Shown: positions 14,264 to 21,306 of the stretch, one piece after another
How the letters are laid out: each line of letters opens with the position of its first letter
Numbering within the stretch: the first letter of the stretch is position 1
Assembly (NCBI GenBank): GCA_012514415.1
Contig: JAAZAH010000054.1
Coordinates: forward strand, 1 to 29,329
DNA length: 29,329 nucleotides
Reading direction: 5' to 3'
Source of the DNA: Sandaracinaceae bacterium
Lineage (GTDB): Bacteria > Myxococcota_A > Polyangia > Polyangiales > Houyiibacteriaceae
Translations under genes and position numbers: made by a program
Notes under the pieces: model-generated
What the model was told of the DNA's origin: nothing
The model's database searches: none
The model's input: the letters and a program-made list of their open reading frames with translations, nothing else

Positions 14264-15859
14264 TTACTCGTTGCGGAGTCCCTCGACAGGGAGGGAGCGC
14301 GCTGCCCATAAGCACGGGATGAGCGTCGCGAGCCCCGAGATGAGTAGCGCAGCGATTGCCGCTTGGATGAATTCTGAGACGCTCACGACGACCGGCAGGT
14401 GGTCGATCAGGTAGACCTTGGGGTCGAGCGGAAAGCGCACGCGATCGAGATAGAGCACGACGGCGGCACCGAGCACGAGCCCGATCGCCGTGCCGGCGAG
14501 GCCGAGGAGCAGCCCTTGAAGTGAGAAGATGCCGAGGATGGCTCGATCGGGCGCACCCATCGCCTTTAGGATGGCGATCTCACGTCGGCGCGTGAGCACG
14601 ATCATGATGAGGGTGACGATGACGTTGAACGCCGCGACGAAGATGATGGTCGCGACGACGAGCGCAAGAGCAAGCTTTTGTATCTGAAGCGCGCGGAAGA
14701 GGTTCTCGTTGAGTTCCGCCCAATCGAGCGTGTGGAACGGTCCGCCGAGCTCTTGTTCGAAGCGTCGGGCGAGCTCTCGGCTCTCATCGAGACGATGGAG
14801 TTTCAGCTCGACCCCGGTAACGACATCGCCCTGACCGTAAAAAGGCTGAGCCTCGTAAAGATCGACGTAAGCGAGGCGTGAGTCGTATTCTTGGAAGCCC
14901 GCATCGAAGATGCCGATGATCTGGAATTCTCGGGTCTGCGTGCGTCCGGCAGGTGAGAGGTCGGCGATCCCGAAAGCGGCCGTGGGCGAGACCAGACTCA
15001 CGCGATCCCCCACCTTCGCCTGAAGCTCTTCTGCGAGTGCGCGCCCAATCACGATCCCTCCAAGGCGATCGAGGATGGCCTCGCCCCCCTTGAGCGGCTC
15101 GAGCTCTGGGTCGTCGGGGAGCTCGATCTCATCCCATTCCTCGGCGTCGAAGAGTTCATTCAGGCTTTCGGGGCTGAGGATGGATTCGTCCCGACGCGGT
15201 TGGACGCCCCATGCAGGGACGCGCCCCACCGGCGCCTCAAAATCCTTCAGCGGATCCTTGATGGGATCGGTGATCGAATCGTCGAGACGCACGTCGCGGG
15301 CTGGATCGCCTCCTTCGCCGGAGCTTGGGGCATCGCCCGCGGGATCGCTCGCATCCGCGGATTCGTCGCTGAGCTTCTTCAGAAAATCCCACGCCGAAGA
15401 GGTCGACACATTGGGTTTGGTCGCAGGAAGTGCGCCCTCTCGGCGTAGCCCCTCGAGCGAGCCCTCGACGAGCTGCGCCGGGAGATCGAGCACTTCGAGG
15501 GCGCCTTCAAGCTCGATTCCCTTAACGAGGATCCCGCGGACGCGATCGTCCTTCGAAATCACCATGGGCTTGAGCAGGAAGGGACCCGCGCCTTTGACCT
15601 CGGGGAATTCACGCGCGCGCGCCACGATGTCTCGGTATTCTTCGAAATCGATGCCGTATTTCATCACGAGGACGTGCGCATTGACGCCGACAACTTTATC
15701 TCGGAATTCGCGCTGAAACCCGGACGTGATGGAGAGGACAAGAAGAAGGGCCGAGACGCCGAGCGCGACCCCGAGGATCGCGATCCAAGTGATCACCGAA
15801 AGCGTTCGCCCCTTTTTAGAGCGGAGCTGCCTGAGGCCGATTTTGAAGGCGTACGCCAT
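14264..15859 (-). CDS. LolC/LolE-type ABC permease with long acidic insertion
   Basis: The protein has 531 residues from the ATG at 15859. It belongs to the family that releases outer-membrane lipoproteins from the inner membrane with the LolD ATPase. Helix 1 (about 22-46, SVITWIAILGVALGVSALLL) is followed by the family motif SGFQREFRDKVVGVNAH. The three C-terminal helices are at about 393-420, 443-472 and 495-515, with MIVLTRRREIAILKAMGAP between the first two. LolC and LolE are normally about 400-415 residues. The excess is a Ser/Pro/Asp/Glu-rich stretch at about residues 138-262, inside the periplasmic domain and just before GGIVIGRALAEEL. No LolD gene is adjacent; the nearest comparable ATPase belongs to the exporter at 6283. 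No clear ribosome site is seen. Confidence 0.87.
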   Translation of the reverse strand: MAYAFKIGLRQLRSKKGRTLSVITWIAILGVALGVSALLLVLSITSGFQREFRDKVVGVNAHVLVMKYGIDFEEYRDIVARAREFPEVKGAGPFLLKPMVISKDDRVRGILVKGIELEGALEVLDLPAQLVEGSLEGLRREGALPATKPNVSTSSAWDFLKKLSDESADASDPAGDAPSSGEGGDPARDVRLDDSITDPIKDPLKDFEAPVGRVPAWGVQPRRDESILSPESLNELFDAEEWDEIELPDDPELEPLKGGEAILDRLGGIVIGRALAEELQAKVGDRVSLVSPTAAFGIADLSPAGRTQTREFQIIGIFDAGFQEYDSRLAYVDLYEAQPFYGQGDVVTGVELKLHRLDESRELARRFEQELGGPFHTLDWAELNENLFRALQIQKLALALVVATIIFVAAFNVIVTLIMIVLTRRREIAILKAMGAPDRAILGIFSLQGLLLGLAGTAIGLVLGAAVVLYLDRVRFPLDPKVYLIDHLPVVVSVSEFIQAAIAALLISGLATLIPCLWAARSLPVEGLRNE

Positions 15860-16029
15860 TGCGGGAGATTCGACCTATCACGTCAGGCCCGGCTTTTCAT
15901 CCCGGAAGATGGCGCGCGCATGAGCCTTCGGACGCGCGAGATCTCCATCCGCTTTCTCTTGCGCGGGCGCTCCGAGCGGTGGGCCAAATCTCGTTCTTCT
16001 CCGCCTTCATCGTGGCCCCTCGGCGCGAA
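15860..16029. other. Gap between fumC and the LolC-like gene
   Basis: These 170 bases lie downstream of fumC and upstream of the LolC-like gene, both on the minus strand. I see no gene, hairpin terminator or convincing promoter, so whether the two genes share a transcript is open. Confidence 0.3.
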
Positions 16030-17412
16030 TCAGCCGGGCTCCGTCATCGCGCGCGGGACGACGATGGCGTCGAATTCCTCGGCACTTATTGTCCCAAGCG
16101 CGAGCGCTGCCTCTCGAAGCGAGGTCCCATCTTCATGCGCGCGTCGCGCGATATCGGCGGCGGCGTCATAGCCGATCGTTGGCGCGAGGGCGGTGACAAG
16201 CATGAGCGAGTTTTGTAGCAGCGCGTCGATCCGCGCGCGGTTCGCTTGCAGCCCCTCGATGGCAAAGAGCCGGAAGCTTCGCATCGAATCGGCGAGGAGC
16301 TCGGCCGATTGCAGCGCCGCGTCAATGATCACCGGCATATAGACGTTGAGCTCGAAATGCCCTTGAGAGCCGGCCATTCCAATCGTCGCGTCGTTTCCAA
16401 AGACGCGGAGGGCCACCATGGTGATCGCCTCGCATTGGGTAGGGTTCACCTTTCCCGGCATGATGGACGAGCCGGGCTCGTTCTCGGGGAGGATGAGTTC
16501 GCCGAGCCCGGCGCGCGGCCCAGAGGCCAGAAACCGGATGTCGTTCGCGATTTTATGGAGCGCTTGTGCGAGGAGACGAAGGGCCGAACTTGCGTCAACG
16601 ACGGCATCTTTCCCAGCGAGGAGCGCGAATCGATTCGTCGAGGCGCGAAAAGGAAGTCCCGTGTAGACGGCGATGCGCTTGGCGACGCGTTCACCGAACT
16701 CGGGATGCGTATTGAGTCCGGTTCCGACCGCCGTTCCGCCGATCGCGAGCTCGTAGAGCCCTTCGAGGCAGGCCTCGATCCGACGCTCGGCGAATTCGAG
16801 CTGTCGAACGTAGCCTGAGAATTCTTGGGCGAGCGTGAGTGGCACGGCGTCCTGAAGGTGCGTCCGCCCAATCTTTACGATGTCCACGAATTCATTCGCT
16901 TTATGCTCGAGTGATTCGATGAGGGCGCGAAGCGACGGAAGGACGGCCTCTTGGATCGTCACGGCGAGCGAAATGTGCATCGCGCTCGGGAAGATGTCGT
17001 TCGAGGACTGACCCAAATTGACATGATCGTTGGGGTGTATGGGCTTCTTGGAGCCGATTTCGCCCCCAGCCAGCGCGATGGCGCGGTTCGAGATCACCTC
17101 GTTGACGTTCATATTGGTCTGGGTCCCGCTGCCCGTCTGATAGACGCGGAGAGGAAAATCCTCGCCGAATCCCTCTTCCAGGACGAGATCGGCCGCGCGC
17201 TGGATGAGCTGTGAAAATTCGGGCGTCAGCCTCCCAAGCTCGCCGTTGACCTCTGCCGCGGCCCGCTTCAGCTGAACGATCGCGCGGAGCAGCTCCGGGC
17301 GCATCGTCTCGCGCCCAATTGAAAAATGGTGAAGTGAGCGTGCGGTCTGCGCACCATAGAATCGCTCGGAGGGGACCTCCACCTCACCCATCGTATCGCT
17401 TTCGATCCGCAT
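16030..17412 (-). CDS. fumC: Class II fumarate hydratase
   Basis: The enzyme interconverts fumarate and L-malate in the TCA cycle and is a cytoplasmic homotetramer of the aspartase/fumarase superfamily without an iron-sulfur cluster. The 460-residue length is standard. The signature GSSIMPGKVNPTQCEA is at about 314-329 and carries the catalytic Ser of the flexible loop. GRTHLQDA with His185, SSNDIFPSAMH at 136-146 and TGSGTQTNMNVNEV at 93-106 supply the other conserved active-site segments. The N-terminus MRIESDTMGEVEVP, with the next invariant segment FYGAQTARSLHHF, supports the ATG at 17412, which has GGAG 8 bases upstream. It is divergent from the lipoprotein gene at 17527. Confidence 0.97.
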   Translation of the reverse strand: MRIESDTMGEVEVPSERFYGAQTARSLHHFSIGRETMRPELLRAIVQLKRAAAEVNGELGRLTPEFSQLIQRAADLVLEEGFGEDFPLRVYQTGSGTQTNMNVNEVISNRAIALAGGEIGSKKPIHPNDHVNLGQSSNDIFPSAMHISLAVTIQEAVLPSLRALIESLEHKANEFVDIVKIGRTHLQDAVPLTLAQEFSGYVRQLEFAERRIEACLEGLYELAIGGTAVGTGLNTHPEFGERVAKRIAVYTGLPFRASTNRFALLAGKDAVVDASSALRLLAQALHKIANDIRFLASGPRAGLGELILPENEPGSSIMPGKVNPTQCEAITMVALRVFGNDATIGMAGSQGHFELNVYMPVIIDAALQSAELLADSMRSFRLFAIEGLQANRARIDALLQNSLMLVTALAPTIGYDAAADIARRAHEDGTSLREAALALGTISAEEFDAIVVPRAMTEPG

Positions 17413-17526
17413 TTTTTGCTCTCCGACGCTGGACGCCCGCCCGACAATCTACGCTCCTGCGGGCGTCAATTCTTCGGGGACCCCTCTAAAATGGGCCACT
17501 ATTCGTGTTATCTTGAAGAGACTTAA
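17413..17526. promoter_or_regulatory. Divergent region fumC / Ig-like lipoprotein
   Basis: This 114-base divergent spacer must hold promoters for both genes. A TAAAAT (17487-17492) on the plus strand is the best -10-like hexamer, but its -35 position is poor. A short GGGG-A-CCCC inverted repeat (17477-17484 region) adjoins it. On the minus strand a TTGACG lies within the spacer without a good -10. GAAGAGA precedes the lipoprotein start. Confidence 0.35.
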
Positions 17527-19254
17527 ATGATTTCTCGCTTCTTCTCACTTTTTCTACTGCTTTTGGCGGGTTGTCATGGAAGCGGAGCCTACCCCCATGG
17601 TGATGGTGACGATCTTCCTCGCGATCACGACTACGGTGATCGCACGAGCGGCCGGCAGATCGAGCTCCTGAGCGAGCCGTATCTCGTCTTGGAATTCGGA
17701 AGCGCTTCCACCATCCGCGTCCGCCTCCTTGGCGATGGCGGTCGGCCGGTTCCAGACCATCCGGTGAACTTCACTCTCCACGGACGCGCAAACAACAGCA
17801 CTCTGAGCGATCGCTCGACGCGGAGCGATGAGTCGGGCTATGCCTCCATCACGCTCACGGCAGGAAGCGTTGAAAGCACTTTCAGTGTGCGTGTCTTCGC
17901 GGATGGCTTCGAGCCCGTCCATATCGCCGTCACGGTGAGCATCGGCGAGCTCGCAGCCATCACCGTCCTTCCTCGCTTGGATTCCGATCCAAGCGTGGCG
18001 CATTTCCGCGTTTTCATCATGAGCGAGGTCGGCTGCGATTCGGACACGATCGAACAGCGTGAATACGATCGCGTCGCGATGGTCCCCGTTTTCCTGCGCC
18101 GGCTCTACTTCCCCTATTTGCCCGTTCATCGCGATTACGCCCTTGCCGTTGAAGCGCTCAGTCTCTTCGGCGATGTTCTCGCGCTTGACTGCGCCGAGGT
18201 GAGGCTTGCCGAGCCGGAGCTCGTGAGCCGCATTTGGCTTGATGAGCGACCGACCCTTCCCGGAGAGCGCTATCGATGGCATCTCGATTTCGATGCCGCC
18301 TCGCATCTCGCCGCACTTCGCCTCGAGATGGATGCCATCGTCCATGATGAGCGTTCCGAGGGTGAACTTTGGGTGGATGCGCTCCTCGAGGGACTCCTCG
18401 AGCGCGGCTTTCTCATGGATCACTCATCGGTCTCGGCAGCGCGTCCGGTCCTCACCGAACTTCTGGACCTCGCACTTGATGGGGCTGGGCTCCGCGCCCC
18501 CGTCAAGGCGGCCGCCGAGAGCCTCGCCGATCTCGATTCTGCGGGCTTCTACGGCGAACTCATCCTGGGATTTTCGGACTTTTCGGCCGAGGCGACACCG
18601 CTTCGATTGGAGGTCGAGGGGAGACGGTTTACGCGGCGTTCCGTGTGCGTCCCAGCCGGTGAGCCGGGCGATGGCGTGGACGCCCCTCAGGACCAGGACG
18701 GCGACGAGGAAGACGAGGGCGGCGATGACGATGAGTGTGAGTCCCCGCTGTCTTTCTTCGATGACTTGAGCGATGTGCTCGAGCCGGATCTCGACTTTCG
18801 CCTGATGGGGCCTCGCAGCGGAGACGCCCACCTCGCGCTCGATCTCCCGGAGCTTTGGCTTGGCGCTTTGGTGGAGCGCTACCTGCTCATTGTCCACCAA
18901 GCGGAAAGCCTCACGGATTTCATCGAGGCAGCGATCGACCTTCACGCTGGATGTGAGATTGCCCTCGGGCTTGCGCCGCTCAACGACGCCCTCAATGAAT
19001 GCGATGCGCCATGTCTCGTGTCGATCTGTGAGTCGCGCGCAACCGAGCTCCTCCATCAAGCCCTCGCGCCTTTTGAAGAGCCCGTCTCTTGGGAGTTTTC
19101 GGCGCTTTTTCGGTTCGCTGAGCCCAGCTTTGCGACGCGCCACATGACGCGCGTCATCGCAGAAGAGGCCTCGCTCCGCTTGCTCGCTTTGGACGAGGAA
19201 GCGCTCGCCGAGAGCACGGCTCGCTTTGAGGCCGCGCTCAGCGGGGCGCCGTGA
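17527..19254 (+). CDS. Large lipoprotein with N-terminal bacterial Ig-like domain
   Basis: The protein has 575 residues from the ATG at 17527. Residues 1-16 form a textbook lipoprotein signal ending LLLLAGC, with Cys16 lipidated. The next residues are acidic and His-rich (HGDGDDLPRDHDYGDR), which would favour export to the outer membrane. About 40-140 is a bacterial Ig-like (Big-1/invasin type) domain: FGSASTIRVRLLGDGGRPVPDHPVNF, then SDESGYASITLTAG. The remaining ~430 residues are mixed alpha/beta, repeatedly Leu/Glu-rich (LLEGLLERGFL, LTELLDLAL), with a nearly pure Asp/Glu/Gly tract at about 379-407. Several Cys (SEVGCDS, DCAEV, RSVCVP, DECES, HAGCEIA, CDAPCLVSICES) suggest disulfides. I do not recognise the C-terminal family. 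No partner gene is obvious. Confidence 0.82.
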   Translation: MISRFFSLFLLLLAGCHGSGAYPHGDGDDLPRDHDYGDRTSGRQIELLSEPYLVLEFGSASTIRVRLLGDGGRPVPDHPVNFTLHGRANNSTLSDRSTRSDESGYASITLTAGSVESTFSVRVFADGFEPVHIAVTVSIGELAAITVLPRLDSDPSVAHFRVFIMSEVGCDSDTIEQREYDRVAMVPVFLRRLYFPYLPVHRDYALAVEALSLFGDVLALDCAEVRLAEPELVSRIWLDERPTLPGERYRWHLDFDAASHLAALRLEMDAIVHDERSEGELWVDALLEGLLERGFLMDHSSVSAARPVLTELLDLALDGAGLRAPVKAAAESLADLDSAGFYGELILGFSDFSAEATPLRLEVEGRRFTRRSVCVPAGEPGDGVDAPQDQDGDEEDEGGDDDECESPLSFFDDLSDVLEPDLDFRLMGPRSGDAHLALDLPELWLGALVERYLLIVHQAESLTDFIEAAIDLHAGCEIALGLAPLNDALNECDAPCLVSICESRATELLHQALAPFEEPVSWEFSALFRFAEPSFATRHMTRVIAEEASLRLLALDEEALAESTARFEAALSGAP

Positions 19255-19440
19255 TCGCGACGATGGCGTGCGCGATTGGATGCTGCGCGGAGAGCCCGCC
19301 GGCCGATCCGTTTCGATGAAGTTGAGGCCGCGCGGAAGAACCGAAGAGAGCGAAGACGAGTCGACTTGACGGACAGCGTCTATTGACTCTCTCGGCGACG
19401 TCGCGGCTTATTGACGAGCTCTCGGAAGCGTCACTGCGCC
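19255..19440. other. Convergent intergenic region with short repeats
   Basis: This gap of 186 bases lies between the stops of two convergent genes. It holds two related segments, TATTGACTCTCTCGG (19381-19395) and TATTGACGAGCTCTCGG (19409-19425), 28 bases apart, plus another TTGACG (19363 region). No gene is visible and there is no clear terminator hairpin. Confidence 0.35.
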
Positions 19441-21165
19441 TTATTCGGCGGCGCCTGCGATCTCTCCGCCGGCGTCCTTCGCCGCGGCTTCGGCGGCGAG
19501 GAAGCCGAATGTAAGCGCGGGGCCGATCGTCCCTCCGGCGCCCGGATAGGTGCGCCCCATGACGCTTGCCGAGCTATTTCCAGCCGCGTAAAGGCCCGGG
19601 ATGGGCGCGCCTTCGGGACCCACCACGCGACCCTCGAGATCCGTGACCAATCCACCCTTCGTTCCCAGATCGCCCGGGAAGATTTCGACGGCGTAGAATG
19701 GACCCTTCTCAATCGCGCCGAGGCAGGGGTTGGGCTGACACCTCGGATCGCCATAATAGCGATCCTGCGCGGTCTCACCTCGGTGGAAGTCCTGATCGAT
19801 CCCCGTGGGGCAGAAGGAATTGAAGCGCTCGATGGTGGCGCGAAGGTTTTCGGCCGGGATGCCGAGATCTTCGGCAAGCGCCTCGAGCGTATCGGCTTTT
19901 TGGAGGTAGGTCCCGCGATAGCGTCGAGGAACGGCGGCGTCCGGCATCGCATAGCCGGGAGCGATGGGCCCGGCGATGGAATTATGGCGATAGGTGGCGT
20001 CGAAGATGTGGAAGAAACGTGGCGCTTTGGCGTCGCGCGCCTTCACATCCGCGTACATGCCGTTGACGACGTCGATATAGGGGGCGGCCTCGTTGGTGAA
20101 GCGCTTTCCCTCCTCATTGACGAAGATCCCGTGCGGGAGACTCTTTTCGACGACGAGTACCCAGGCGGAATCGGCCTTCGGGACGAGTGAAACGGGCGTC
20201 CACCAAGCCTCGTCCATGAACTTCACGGGCGCGCCGAGCGCGAGCCCCATGCGGATGCCGTCGCCTGTATTGGCGGGAGCGCCGGCGGTCCAATCTGTCG
20301 AGATCGGCTTGGGGCCGTATTCCTCGCGCATCTCTTGGCTACGCTCGAAGCCGCCCGCACCAAGAAAGACACCGCGCCGGGCCTCGATCGAGATTCGCTC
20401 TCCGCCCTTTTCGACGATGACGCCTTTGACCGCGCCGCCCTCGGTGATGAGCTCGACGACATGCGCCTCGGTCCAGCAGGGGACCCCGCGATCACGAAGC
20501 GAAAGAAGGAGGCGCCCCATCAAGGCATTTCCGGCTGTGAGCGCCGTATCGCGGCCCCACCGCGCGCGCTTGAAATAGCGGAAGGCATAGCGAAGCATCT
20601 GCCAAGCCATGAAGACCTTGGTCTTCCAGTTTCCTACGAGTGCGAGGTGCGCTTGGCGCGCGGTGATGCCGAATTTTCCGAGGATCTGACTCTGAAGATG
20701 CGGCCGGCGGAGGCGCATCAGATCTTCTTTGAGGAGGGAGCCATCGAAGGGCTTGGGCTCCATCGAGCGGCCGCCCGGTTTTCCGCCGGGAAGTTCGGCA
20801 TAGTAATCGGCGTAGAGCGCGAGCGATTCGAAGCGCAGGTGGGTCTTCTCCTCGAAATAACGGAGCATCCGGAGGCTCTCGTTGATGTACTGCCGGAGGC
20901 GCTCCTCTTCGACCTCGCCTTTGGTGATGGCGCGAAGATAGGCGAGGCCTTCCTCTTCGGAGTCGGGGATTCCGTGGACGCGCATATGGGGGTTATTCGC
21001 GACCCAACAAACGCCGCCGCTCATCGCGCTATTGCCCCCGAGAAGGTCGGTCTTCTCAAGGAGCAGGACCTCGCCTCCGAGATCGTGCGCACGGACCGCC
21101 GCCGCCATCGCGGCCGCGCCCGAGCCCACCACTACGAAATCAACGGAACGATCATAGCTCGCCAT
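19441..21165 (-). CDS. KstD-like FAD-dependent oxidoreductase (3-ketosteroid dehydrogenase / fumarate reductase flavoprotein family)
   Basis: The protein has 574 residues from the ATG at 21165, with GGAG 7 bases upstream. The FAD-binding Rossmann motif VVVGSGAAAMAAAVRA is at 11-26 and LLLEKTDLLGGNSAMSGGVCW follows. The C-terminal part has GPFYAVEIFPGDLGTKGGLV and NSSASVMGRTYPGAGGTIGP, which are characteristic of 3-ketosteroid delta1-dehydrogenases and close relatives. Those enzymes introduce a double bond into steroid ring A; related members act on fumarate or other enoates. The sequence cannot tell steroid from another cyclic ketone or enoate. The promoter at 21201-21239 carries a palindromic operator whose form matches TnnAACnnGTTnnA, known for the TetR-type steroid regulator KstR. 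No TetR gene is in the window. The enzyme family is secure; the substrate is open. Confidence 0.88.
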   Translation of the reverse strand: MASYDRSVDFVVVGSGAAAMAAAVRAHDLGGEVLLLEKTDLLGGNSAMSGGVCWVANNPHMRVHGIPDSEEEGLAYLRAITKGEVEEERLRQYINESLRMLRYFEEKTHLRFESLALYADYYAELPGGKPGGRSMEPKPFDGSLLKEDLMRLRRPHLQSQILGKFGITARQAHLALVGNWKTKVFMAWQMLRYAFRYFKRARWGRDTALTAGNALMGRLLLSLRDRGVPCWTEAHVVELITEGGAVKGVIVEKGGERISIEARRGVFLGAGGFERSQEMREEYGPKPISTDWTAGAPANTGDGIRMGLALGAPVKFMDEAWWTPVSLVPKADSAWVLVVEKSLPHGIFVNEEGKRFTNEAAPYIDVVNGMYADVKARDAKAPRFFHIFDATYRHNSIAGPIAPGYAMPDAAVPRRYRGTYLQKADTLEALAEDLGIPAENLRATIERFNSFCPTGIDQDFHRGETAQDRYYGDPRCQPNPCLGAIEKGPFYAVEIFPGDLGTKGGLVTDLEGRVVGPEGAPIPGLYAAGNSSASVMGRTYPGAGGTIGPALTFGFLAAEAAAKDAGGEIAGAAE

Positions 21166-21200
21166 CAGCGCACTCCATACCGACTGAGATCGCGTCGGTT

Positions 21201-21239
21201 AATAGAACGTGTTCTATTTCTTGCGCGTGAGGCTGTCAA
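21201..21239 (-). promoter_or_regulatory. KstD-like gene promoter with overlapping palindromic operator
   Basis: Read on the minus strand, TTGACA (21239-21234, perfect -35) is followed by a 17-base spacer and TAGAAC (21216-21211, four of six -10 matches). The -10 sits inside AATAGAAC-GT-GTTCTATT (21201-21218), a perfect 8-bp inverted repeat with a 2-base centre. The start codon is 35 bases beyond the palindrome. A repressor bound here would block polymerase. The half-site spacing and AAC/GTT core fit TetR-family dimers. Confidence 0.65.
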
Positions 21240-21306
21240 ACAAAACTTCCCGACACGGCCAGAAGAAACTTGAGACCTACATCGGAGATGTCCTAGGGAT
21301 CGGGGC

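Noticed and set aside
15075..15716. A 213-codon plus-strand frame opposite the LolC-like gene
   Set aside because: Ser/Pro/Arg-rich low-complexity product opposite a well-supported permease.
20335..21273. A 312-codon plus-strand frame opposite the KstD-like gene
   Set aside because: The minus strand encodes a clear flavoprotein with motifs across its length; the plus-strand frame is the antisense shadow.
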